Positions 1 to 6,879 of a stretch of DNA of 9,014 nt are shown here, one piece after another. Under the pieces are notes generated by a model. The model did not search any database, was not told the DNA's origin, and was given only the letters and a program-made list of their open reading frames with translations. Source of the DNA: an uncultured Solobacterium sp. (GTDB taxonomy: Bacteria > Bacillota_I > Bacilli_A > Erysipelotrichales > Erysipelotrichaceae); the NCBI GenBank assembly GCA_927911475.1, contig CAKMPP010000102.1, positions 1 through 9,014 on the forward strand. The letters are read 5' to 3'. The position numbers and the translations under genes are program-made. Each line of letters begins with the position of its first letter. The first letter of the stretch is position 1.

Positions 1-13
1 CTTTGATTGCCAT
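1..13 (-). CDS. 5' end of an unidentified gene, cut by the window edge
   Basis: Only the first four codons are inside the window (Met-Ala-Ile-Lys), so the product cannot be named. The start is supported by a good Shine-Dalgarno sequence, GAGGTGAT at 24-17 on the minus strand, about 5 bases ahead of the ATG at 13-11, and by a strong sigma-A-like promoter further upstream (54-82). A second ATG at 18-16 lies inside the Shine-Dalgarno sequence and is not a credible start. The gene is transcribed in the same direction as the helicase gene upstream but is separated from it by a terminator, so it is probably its own transcription unit. Confidence 0.6.
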
Positions 14-53
14 TCCATCACCTCATAATCTATTTAAGGATTTCTTTAAATAT

Positions 54-82
54 ATTATAGATCTGTTCATCATATATTTCAA
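54..82 (-). promoter_or_regulatory. Sigma-A-type promoter of the left-edge gene
   Basis: On the minus strand a TTGAAA -35 box (82-77) is followed by exactly 17 bases and a perfect TATAAT -10 box (59-54). Transcription would begin near position 47, giving a leader of roughly 34 bases before the ATG at 13. It lies downstream of the cshB terminator, in an AT-rich intergenic stretch with no other visible element. Confidence 0.8.
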
Positions 83-113
83 CTCTATTTAAAAATATTT
101 TTTAATAGTTTAT

Positions 114-151
114 AAAAATCATATAAAAGAAGGACTTATGAAAGTCCTTCT
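114..151 (-). terminator. Intrinsic terminator of the DEAD-box helicase gene
   Basis: A perfect inverted repeat, GAAGGACTT at 129-137 and its complement at 142-150 with a 4-base loop, can be extended by one A-T pair. On the minus strand it is followed by a T-rich tract (TTTTATATGATTTTT). The stem contains the stop codon and last codons of the helicase gene, so the end of the coding sequence doubles as the terminator hairpin. Confidence 0.8.
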
Positions 152-1504
152 CTATCTTTTCTTGCACGTTCTTTATACATAGCCTTCTTCTCTTCACGAA
201 TCTTGCTACGAATCATTTCACGCTTCTTCTGACGATGTACACGGTCAATTGCGGCTGCACGCTTCTTCTTGTATCCTGGCTTAACCTTAGTATTCTTCTT
301 CGTCATAATCATGGCAATCTTCTTCTCTAGCTCATCATCTGTCTTAAGACGCTTTTTGTCCGTATGGATGAAGTGTTTGCCATCCCGTAGTGCGATGACG
401 AGCATGGTCAAACTTAATACCACGCTTTTGTAAGGAACGAATTGCTTGATCATCACTTTCTTGATACAAGGCATAACATGTACCAGTTGACCCTGCTCTA
501 CCTGTTCTTCCTGCACGATGGATATAGTATTCTAAATCTTCAGGGAATCCACAGGAGATAACATGTGTTACTTCTCCAATATCAATACCACGTGCAGCTA
601 AGTCAGTTGCCACAACATATGTATGTTCTGCATTAGCAATACTCTTCATCGCTTGCTTTCTCTTACGGCTTGTAAGATCACCATGGATTTCACTCACAGA
701 CACTTTATTCTTACGAAGTTCTTCCGCAATCGAGGAAGCTTCTTGGCGTGTATTTGCGAATATCAAACATACATACGGTTGAAAGCCTGGTAAGATTGAT
801 AAAATTGTCTCAGCATAGCCATGATGATAACAAGGTACCAATACATGCTTGATGTCTGGATTAAAACGTACCTTCTCGCCAACCTGATATGTAATAGGAT
901 GATGCATGTATTTATTGATAAATGGCTTTAACTGCTCTGGCATTGTAGCAGAAAATGCGAGCATCTGTAAGTGTTCACCAAGTCTACCAGCAAAGGCATC
1001 AATTTCATCTAAGAATCCATATTCTAGAGTCATATCTGCTTCATCGACCACAAGCATTCTTGCCTTATCAATACGCAATGCACCACCATTTAAGAATAAA
1101 TCCTTAATTCTACCTGGTGTTCCAATTACAATATGTGGTTGAGATTTTTCAAGTTGTTCAATATCCTTACTTCTCTCACGACCACCCACATACAAACGTA
1201 CACGTATTTCTGGCACAATCTCTGTCATGACTTTTGCCATTTCAAAAATCTGTGTCGCAAGTTCACGTGTAGGTGCTGTAATCACAAACTGTGCTTCATC
1301 GCTGTTAGAATCAACCTTCTCCATGATTGGAATTAAGTATGCGTGTGTCTTGCCAGAACCTGTACTAGAAAGACCAATTATATCCTTACCACGTAAAGCA
1401 GATGGAATCACCTGTTCTTGGATCGGGGTTGGTTGTGTAAAATGGTTCTTCTCAATAAAGGCCATTGTTGTATCTTTTAGATTAAAATCTTCAAATTTTT
1501 TCAT
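136..1504 (-). CDS. cshB: DEAD-box ATP-dependent RNA helicase, CshB-like (one frameshift as written)
   Basis: ATP-dependent RNA helicase that unwinds or remodels RNA duplexes in the cytoplasm; CshB of Bacillus is linked to cold growth, ribosome assembly and RNA turnover. All DEAD-box motifs are visible in order: Q motif with Gln29, Walker A SSTGSGKT (46-53), PTREL (78-82), TPGR (129-132), DEAD (154-157), SAT (185-187), the ATDLAARGID region (about 299-308) and HRAGRTGR (329-336). Start: ATG at 1504 preceded by AGGTGAT. The first frame stops at 344, about 20 codons after the helicase core. The neighbouring frame continues with a very basic Lys/Arg-rich tail to the stop at 136, as expected for this subfamily. 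Dropping one base, best placed in the CCC run at 384-386, restores 455 aa. The divergent neighbour is ispH; the two genes are also neighbours in Bacillus. The helicase call is certain; the CshB assignment rests on the tail and on the neighbour. Confidence 0.88.
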
Positions 1505-1519
1505 CTTATCACCTATAAT
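1490..1519 (+). promoter_or_regulatory. Candidate ispH promoter
   Basis: A perfect TATAAT (1514-1519) lies about 42 bases before the ispH start, with a weak -35 candidate TTCAAA (1490-1495) at 18-base spacing inside the 5' end of the helicase gene. A clear Shine-Dalgarno sequence (AAAGGA at 1548-1553) follows before the ATG at 1561. The -10 is good, but the -35 is only a 4 of 6 match, so this is tentative. Confidence 0.45.
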
Positions 1520-1520
1520 T

Positions 1521-1549
1521 AGTATAACCGATTTTATTTGCGGTTTGAA
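1521..1549 (-). promoter_or_regulatory. Candidate promoter of the helicase gene
   Basis: On the minus strand TTCAAA (1549-1544), a 17-base spacer and TATACT (1526-1521) form a moderate sigma-A-like match. Transcription would start near 1514, only about ten bases before the ATG at 1504, so the Shine-Dalgarno sequence would sit at the very 5' end of the message. The -10 box is adjacent to the oppositely oriented TATAAT of the ispH candidate promoter, so the two would compete for polymerase. Confidence 0.35.
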
Positions 1550-1560
1550 AGGACTCTGTT

Positions 1561-2472
1561 ATGGAAATCATAAAAGTCATCCCTAGAGGGTATTGCCAAG
1601 GTGTTGTTCGTGCAATTCTCATTGCCAAGAAAACAGTCAAGGAAAACCCAGATACTCCTGTCACAATGTTGGGTATGATTGTACATAATCAATTTGTGGT
1701 TGATGCTTGTCGCAAGTTAGGTATCAACTTTGTTGAGGATAAAAATAAAACACGCATGGAACTGTTAGAAGAAATTCCAAGTGGTATCGTTATCTTTACT
1801 GCTCATGGTGTTAGTGACGATGTCATCGCAGCCGCCAAAGCTAAGGGACTAACTTGTGTTGATGCGACTTGCCCTGATGTCATTCGTACACATAACCTTG
1901 TTAAGGAACATAGTGTCGTTGGAGATATTATCTACATCGGCAAGAAGAACCATCCAGAATCTGAAGGAACAATTGGTATCTCTGATAAGATTCATCTTGT
2001 GACATCCCTAGAAGATGTAGATGCACTGAAGAATGTATCTCTTGAGAATATTCTCATTACCAATCAAACAACACTTTCCATGTTAGATACAGCAGAAATC
2101 ATTGCACACTGTAAGGAACTCTTCCCTGACGCAATCGTCGCAAAAGAAATCTGTAGCGCTACTAGCAAGCGTCAAGAAGCTGTGCTCCAACTACAGAATG
2201 TGGATTTACTCATTGTTGTTGGTGATGCACGTTCCAATAACTCCAATCAACTTGCCAAGATTGCTAAGCACGCAGGTATCCAAGAATCTTATCTTATTGA
2301 TAGTGTTCTAGATTTAACTCCATCTATGATAGATGGACATAAGCGTATCGCAATTACAAGTGGGTCTTCTACACCAAATTCTATCACCGACCAAGTCGTT
2401 GACTTCTTAAATGAATATGCACGCACAGGCGTATGGCAATTACCAGAGACTGTTAACGTGCAATTGATCTAA
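1561..2472 (+). CDS. ispH: 4-hydroxy-3-methylbut-2-enyl diphosphate reductase (IspH/LytB)
   Basis: Last enzyme of the MEP isoprenoid pathway: a [4Fe-4S] cytoplasmic reductase converting HMBPP to IPP and DMAPP, the building blocks of undecaprenyl phosphate and other prenyl chains. The product is 303 aa, near the usual length. The three cluster-ligand cysteines are Cys12 (GYCQGV), Cys104 (DATCPD) and Cys198 (ICSAT). Substrate-binding residues are also present: His42, His82 (AHGVS), His131 with Glu133 (NHPESEG), the Ser225-Asn227 region (ARSNNSNQ) and Ser269 (TSGSSTP). The start has AAAGGA about 7 bases upstream. It is the only plus-strand gene here; its last 20 bases overlap the 3' end of rsuA on the other strand, and no clear terminator follows it. 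It is intact, unlike its neighbours on both sides. Confidence 0.97.
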   Translation: MEIIKVIPRGYCQGVVRAILIAKKTVKENPDTPVTMLGMIVHNQFVVDACRKLGINFVEDKNKTRMELLEEIPSGIVIFTAHGVSDDVIAAAKAKGLTCVDATCPDVIRTHNLVKEHSVVGDIIYIGKKNHPESEGTIGISDKIHLVTSLEDVDALKNVSLENILITNQTTLSMLDTAEIIAHCKELFPDAIVAKEICSATSKRQEAVLQLQNVDLLIVVGDARSNNSNQLAKIAKHAGIQESYLIDSVLDLTPSMIDGHKRIAITSGSSTPNSITDQVVDFLNEYARTGVWQLPETVNVQLI

Positions 2473-3156
2473 GATCTTCTAATTCCTCTTTTGTAAGAGC
2501 TCTATATTCACCTGGTTTTAAAGTTTCATCTAAAACTAAATTCTTCATACGAAGACGTTTCAGATAAACAACTTTATCACCAACAGAATTAAATATGAAT
2601 TTAATCTCATGATACTTCCCCTCTTGAATAATCAAAGTACAAGAAGTATCAGAGATTTTTTTATATACTGCTGGTTTATAACTTACACCATTGTAGGTAA
2701 CACCAGATTCAATCTTAACAATATCTTCATCGGTTAGTGGTAGTGTATGTTCAACGTAATACTCTTTTTCAACATGTTTCTTTGGTGATAATAGTTCATG
2801 TGCTAATGGACCATCATTGGTAATCATCAGTAAGCCTTCAGTATCTTTATCTAAACGACCACAAGGAAACATACCTTTTATAGTCTTCCGCAATTAAATC
2901 CAATACTGTAGGACAGTTTTTTTCCTTCTGTAGCACTGATATATCCAGCTGGTTTATTTAACATGTAATAAACATATTTTTCATAAACCACCGGTATATC
3001 ATCCACAAAGATCTCCACTGTATTTTCATCAACACGCATGTCAGAAGACTTTGCGATTTCGCCATTGACTCGTACACGTTTCTCTTTGACAAGTTTCTTT
3101 ACTTCGCTGCGACTGCCAACACGTGCATTTGCAAGAATACGATCTAAACGCAACAT
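2453..3156 (-). CDS. rsuA: 16S rRNA pseudouridine synthase, RsuA family (two frameshifts as written)
   Basis: Isomerises one uridine of 16S rRNA (position 516 in E. coli) to pseudouridine during small-subunit assembly. An N-terminal S4 RNA-binding domain (about residues 2-48) is followed by the YYMLNKPAGY segment (about 63-72) and the catalytic motif GRLDKDTEGLL. The reading frame breaks twice within about 45 bases: at the run of seven A/T at 2917-2923 and at the run of four at 2876-2879. Removing one base from each exposes the expected linker CPTVLDLIAEDYK, places the catalytic Asp at residue 102 (the same number as in E. coli RsuA) and gives 233 aa, a normal size. The ATG (3156-3154) directly follows the murJ stop (TAAATG), with GAGGTG inside the murJ end, so translation is probably coupled. 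It is the last gene of the lipoprotein-murJ-rsuA operon. RluB is less likely because there is no C-terminal extension. Confidence 0.9.
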
Positions 3157-4801
3157 TTACGCACCTCGACGCAGAATACGATTGAACATTCCGCGTAAGT
3201 CTCGATGGAAGATTGATTTAGGTAGACGGAACAATTCACTACTTACAAAGTATACGCCCATTCCCAAACTCCCAATAATACCAACAAGTACAATCGCAAG
3301 TATGCGAGAATATTGTGTAGGATCAATACCAATCCAACGTACGATGACATAGATACCATTCATCGCAAAACAACAATGATAATCTTCACCAAACGAATAA
3401 TCATATTCTTCACACGAACTGGATATGTCTTTTGAATCTTATAGATACTCAGTGCGATGAATGTAATTTCACAAAGAATACTAGAGATAATTGCACCAGA
3501 ATATCCAAATAAATAACAACATGGATAGAATGTAATAACCTTCACCAAGAATCCTACCGAGAAGTAAATCAGAGTATGTCTTCTCATCTTTAAAGACAAT
3601 AAGATGGATAATAATACAGGTGTCACTGTAGTTCCGAACGCTAAGATACTGGACCAGAATAAAGCTACCTGTCCATATTCTAATTCCTTAGCGCCATACA
3701 TGATGTAATAGATAGGACCTGATAAAAGCAGCCATCGATACACATACTGGAATGACAATATAGAATACTGTACCAAAGACAGTCTTCAAGAGACTTCCGT
3801 AGTCCCTTCCAATCTGCATTGACCAAAGATACGGTAATAAATGGTACAGCACCAGCCGCAAAACCATTACCAATTACCTGTGGAATAGATGTTAACTTAT
3901 CACAGTTTGTCTGGATAATACTCAATAACATTGTTGCTTGGCTATGTTGCATACCTAAGCCTTCCATCACAGACACAAAGAAGTTAGTATTTACTAGTAC
4001 CTGTGAGTTTGCCAAGATGGAACTTAATAGAAATGGAATTACATACATCACAAACTCATGAATCAACTCTTTGATTGCGACTGAATTTGTTGATTGCAGT
4101 TTTGCCTTTTGTTGTACATCCTTGAAGTGTTTGCGGTCAAAGTTCATAAACTGCAGTAAAGCTACCATCGCACCGACACCAGTACCACCAACCGCTGTAT
4201 AGATATACACAATCTTTGGAAGATGTAAAATGTACACAACAAACCAACCTGCACCAAGTAAGAAACCTACACGTACAAATTGTTCAATCACCTGTGATAA
4301 GGAATACTGCTGCATTTCCTTAGCACCTTGATAATATCCACGATAGCTATATAAAACAGATACCAAGAATAAAGCCATCGCAAGAATCACAAATGAGTTC
4401 TGCATCGCTCCTAATTCATTGGCTGTATAGGACGTACCACCTAGTGCTCGAGCAGCTAATGGCCCTGAAAAACCAATGAATAATACAGCCATTACAAAGC
4501 CAGAAACCATTAATAAACTTGTCGCTAAAATACGTACTAATACAACCGTCTTATAATCATTTTTAGAAAGATACTTTGCGACGAGTGCTGCTAAGGCAAA
4601 TGGAATACCAGCACTACAGATCTGTAATAGAATCGTATAATAGTCAAATGCAGCAGAATAATAAATCATATCCTGCTGTCCAACGATTGCTTTAAATGGA
4701 ACGATATAGAATAAACCGATTAACTTTGTAATAAAGATACCAGCTGAAGTTGTTAAGGAACTGGCAATAAACGATTTTTTGATAGTATTAGTTTCTTTCA
4801 T
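3157..4801 (-). CDS. murJ: MurJ/YtgP-type lipid II flippase of the MOP superfamily (three frameshifts as written)
   Basis: Polytopic membrane protein of the MVF/polysaccharide-transporter branch; YtgP (MurJ) of Bacillus flips lipid II across the membrane for peptidoglycan synthesis. The N-terminus has the family look (short basic start, then hydrophobic segments with GLFYIVPFKAIVG near residues 29-41), and strongly hydrophobic stretches recur to the C-terminus. The reading passes through three frames: extra bases in the runs at 3775-3777 and 3724-3727 and a missing base in the run at 3367-3370. Correction joins LEDCLGTVFY, SMAALSGPIYY and VVFAMNGIYV smoothly and yields 547 aa, about the size of YtgP. 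Start: ATG at 4801 with AGAGGAG upstream. It lies 14 bases after the lipoprotein stop and abuts rsuA, an arrangement also seen for ytgP in Bacillus. A SpoVB-like or other polysaccharide flippase is the main alternative. Confidence 0.82.
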
Positions 4802-4815
4802 GTATCCAACTCCTC

Positions 4816-5320
4816 TTACTTCTTATATTTAAGTTCTTTTTGTATGTATTGTTTTACAACTTGTTTGTTGTCTTGACTACGCCATTCCACAACAAGTTTC
4901 AAGTTGATATGATCTTCAGAGCTTTCACCACTAATGACAAGCCCCTTCATTAGACCTTTCGATTTATCTACTTGATTTGGCACAAGGGATACATCTGTAT
5001 CAAAGATACCTAATGATGGCATCATCTTATCATTCTCCGCAAACGCAATATCATTTTCCACCGCAAAAATACGACAATGATACATCTCAGTCTTTGGATT
5101 ATCAATAATCACATAATAGCGATAAGTGCCATCAGATAACTGTGTCATCTCTGTACTAATTGAAAAATAATCGCTTGATTCTAGATAGTTTTTTCGTATT
5201 TAAAACTTCCGTATAATAGCTCTCGTATAATTCCATAGCCGCATTTGTTTCAGCGTCTTTTTTAGCACAGCCAGATAACATGCAGATACAGATTGCAATG
5301 ACCAATAAATATCTATACAT
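4816..5320 (-). CDS. Predicted lipoprotein of unknown function (one frameshift as written)
   Basis: I do not recognise the family. The start is ATG at 5320 with GAGGT about 8 bases upstream. A short signal peptide with a hydrophobic core is followed by a lipobox, Leu15-Ser-Gly-Cys18, so the mature protein should be lipid-anchored on the outer face of the membrane. The first frame stops after about 54 codons. Removing one base from the run of six at 5189-5194 continues it as TKNYLESSDYFS into the frame that ends at 4816, giving 167 aa. The mature part is hydrophilic, with alternating hydrophobic positions (YRYYVIIDNP, LKLVVEWRS) suggesting a beta-rich fold, and ends in a basic tail. It is the first gene of the operon with murJ and rsuA, so a cell-envelope role is a reasonable inference but is not shown. 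Confidence 0.75.
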
Positions 5321-5338
5321 ACAAATACCTCGCCTGTA

Positions 5339-5347
5339 ATTATACCA
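5339..5347 (-). promoter_or_regulatory. Extended -10 promoter of the lipoprotein-murJ-rsuA operon
   Basis: On the minus strand TGG followed directly by TATAAT (5347-5339) forms an extended -10 element (TGnTATAAT). No good -35 box lies 16-18 bases upstream, as is common for this promoter type, and that stretch is the T-tract of the tyrS terminator. Transcription would start about 12 bases before the lipoprotein start codon, just ahead of its Shine-Dalgarno sequence. Confidence 0.65.
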
Positions 5348-5358
5348 TAGAACAGTTA

Positions 5359-5387
5359 TAAAAACGGATAGCCTTTTGACTATCCGT
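5359..5387 (-). terminator. Intrinsic terminator after tyrS
   Basis: An 8-bp perfect stem (ACGGATAG at 5364-5371, complement at 5380-5387) with an 8-base loop is followed on the minus strand by a run of T (CCGTTTTTATAAC). It lies 33 bases past the tyrS stop codon and directly upstream of the next promoter, cleanly separating the two transcription units. Confidence 0.85.
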
Positions 5388-5420
5388 ATGCTTTAGAATG
5401 TTAAAACAAAGTAATTCTTT

Positions 5421-6641
5421 TTACCTTTTTTTAAGGATAGAGAATTCTTGGTTGATAGCTTCTGACTGATGTAATACAGCCTGAATATCTGTAACCTTAT
5501 TACCGTTTACCGATACAGAACCCTGTTCAATTAACTTACGCGCTTCAGATTTAGACTTACATACTTCTGCAATCACTAGTGCATCAATCAAAGTCACACC
5601 ATCTTCTACAGCTGCCTTCTTAGCATCTGCTAGACCTTCCTTCATCTCCTCTGGAGATAAAGTCATAATATCACCCTTAAAGAATGTTTCTGTGATACGT
5701 AATGCCTTCTCTAAGCCATCTTTGCCATGAACTAGTTCTGTTAGTTCAGCCGCTAATGCTTTCTGACCTTCACGCAATTCAGGAGCATTCTTGAGAGATT
5801 CTTCATAACGCATAATCTCTTCCGGTGTATGGAAACTAAGTCTCTTAAGGTAATCTACAATATCCGCATCTGGTGTATTTAACCAGAACTGATAGAATTC
5901 ATACGCATTTGTACGGGCTGGGTCTAACCAAATATTCTTACCTTCTGACTTACCAAACTTAGAACCATCACTCTTTGTGATTAATGGAGAAGTAATACCG
6001 AATACCTTCGCATTATCTCCTTCCATCTTACGGATAAGCTCCATACCAGAAGTTAAGTTACCCCATTGGTCAGAACCACCAATCTGAATCTGGCAGTTAT
6101 ACTTCTTAAATAAGTTGTACCAGTCGATAGACTGTAAGATTGTATAACTAAATTCTGTGTAAGAAATACCAGAATCTAATCTCTTTTTAATGGTATCCTT
6201 TTGTAACATATAAGAGATGTTAAATAGCTTACCATAGTCACGTAAGAAGGCTAATAAATTCATCTCACCTAACCAGTTATTGTTGTTTTCCATGATGGCT
6301 GCATTAGAACCTTCAAAGGATAAGAATTTAGCTAACTGTCCACGAATGCACTCAGCGTTATGAAGTACTTCTTCATGTGTTAATAGCTTTCTTTCTGTTG
6401 TAGGACGTGGATCACCAATCATACCTGTAAAACCACCGCATAAAGCAATTGGTTGATGTCCTTGTAATTGATAACGACGTAATAATAGGATTTGTTGTAA
6501 GTGCCCAACATGGAGAGAATCTGCCGTTGGATCAAATCCACAGTAGATTGTTGTTGGATTCTTAAGTTGTTCACCTAGTCCTTCTTTATCCGTGCAATCT
6601 TTGACTAAGCCACGCCACTGTAATTCTTCAATAAAATTCAT
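5421..6641 (-). CDS. tyrS: Tyrosyl-tRNA synthetase
   Basis: Class I aminoacyl-tRNA synthetase that activates tyrosine with ATP and charges tRNA-Tyr in the cytoplasm. The product is 406 aa and intact. The HIGH-type signature is HVGH (44-47) after YCGFDPTADSL, with Tyr33 at the position of the tyrosine-pocket Tyr34 of the Geobacillus enzyme. The tyrosine-recognition helix is YTEFSYTILQSIDW, with Tyr166, Gln170 and Asp173. The KMSKS-type loop reads KFGKS (228-232), which marks the TyrS rather than TyrZ type. A C-terminal S4 RNA-binding domain covers about residues 345-400. The ATG at 6641 has AAAGGA about 7 bases upstream. It follows a tyrosyl T-box leader, so expression should rise when tRNA-Tyr is uncharged, and it ends at the terminator at 5359-5387. 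There is no clear promoter of its own after ccpA. Confidence 0.97.
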   Translation of the reverse strand: MNFIEELQWRGLVKDCTDKEGLGEQLKNPTTIYCGFDPTADSLHVGHLQQILLLRRYQLQGHQPIALCGGFTGMIGDPRPTTERKLLTHEEVLHNAECIRGQLAKFLSFEGSNAAIMENNNNWLGEMNLLAFLRDYGKLFNISYMLQKDTIKKRLDSGISYTEFSYTILQSIDWYNLFKKYNCQIQIGGSDQWGNLTSGMELIRKMEGDNAKVFGITSPLITKSDGSKFGKSEGKNIWLDPARTNAYEFYQFWLNTPDADIVDYLKRLSFHTPEEIMRYEESLKNAPELREGQKALAAELTELVHGKDGLEKALRITETFFKGDIMTLSPEEMKEGLADAKKAAVEDGVTLIDALVIAEVCKSKSEARKLIEQGSVSVNGNKVTDIQAVLHQSEAINQEFSILKKR

Positions 6642-6663
6642 ATACTAATCCTTTCCTAGCGCC

Positions 6664-6870
6664 ATAATAAAAGGCGCCCATATTTCTAAGGACGCCTCAG
6701 CGCGGTACCACCTTAGTTTACGAATCATCGTACACTCATTTCTCTTTAACGCAGAGTAACGGTCTACCTTTTGAGATAAACAGCTCCTAGATGTATTCAT
6801 CACCGATACAGAATTCCTTTCACCAACCGGAATCTCTCTACACATGCATACATGTGACTACTCATTCTAT
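6664..6870 (-). ncRNA. T-box riboswitch (tyrosine) in the tyrS leader
   Basis: The conserved T-box sequence AAGGTGGTACCGCG (6714-6701, minus strand) contains the UGGU that pairs with the free ACCA end of uncharged tRNA. Upstream are the features of Stem I: an AGAGAG element (6838-6833), a hairpin ATTCC/GGAAT enclosing GGTTGGTG (about 6833-6813), and GATGAATACATC, in which TAC (6795-6793) reads as the tyrosine specifier codon. The specifier agrees with the downstream tyrS. The leader begins directly after the ccpA stop codon at 6880. The 5' limit is approximate, because I could not fold the RNA. Confidence 0.93.
6665..6697 (-). terminator. T-box attenuator (regulated terminator) of tyrS
   Basis: Arms at 6690-6697 and 6672-6679 form an 8-bp GC-rich stem, including one G-U pair, around a 10-base loop, followed on the minus strand by TTTTATTAT. 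The 5' arm lies only a few bases after the T-box sequence, so the antiterminator formed around that sequence and this hairpin are mutually exclusive. This is the standard on/off switch of T-box leaders. The tyrS Shine-Dalgarno sequence follows directly. Confidence 0.88.
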
Positions 6871-6879
6871 TCAACGCTT

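Noticed and set aside
136..516. A separate small basic protein downstream of the helicase
   Set aside because: Its Lys/Arg-rich sequence is the expected C-terminal tail of the helicase, in the frame reached by removing one base. The upstream part of this frame is a shadow of the helicase, and no ribosome site supports an independent start.
906..1586. Plus-strand open frames across the helicase gene
   Set aside because: They are antisense shadows of a coding region with complete DEAD-box motifs; no ribosome sites and no recognisable protein features.
2878..2923. Programmed ribosomal frameshifting in rsuA at the seven-base A run
   Set aside because: The required shift is +1 (or -2), not the -1 that such a run normally promotes, and a second +1 shift is needed about 45 bases on. 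RsuA is not known to be made by recoding.
3157..3363. Independent 68-aa membrane protein coupled to murJ by an ATGA overlap
   Set aside because: It is the natural C-terminus of the flippase and lacks its own ribosome site; restoring one base in the run at 3367-3370 joins it in frame.
6645..6845. 66-aa minus-strand open frame between ccpA and tyrS
   Set aside because: It lies wholly within the T-box leader, contains the T-box sequence and attenuator hairpin, and has no protein-like character.
6841..6856. Perfect 6-bp inverted repeat CACATG/CATGTG after ccpA as a ccpA terminator
   Set aside because: No T-tract follows on the minus strand, and the repeat falls within the 5' part of the T-box Stem I region, which explains it.
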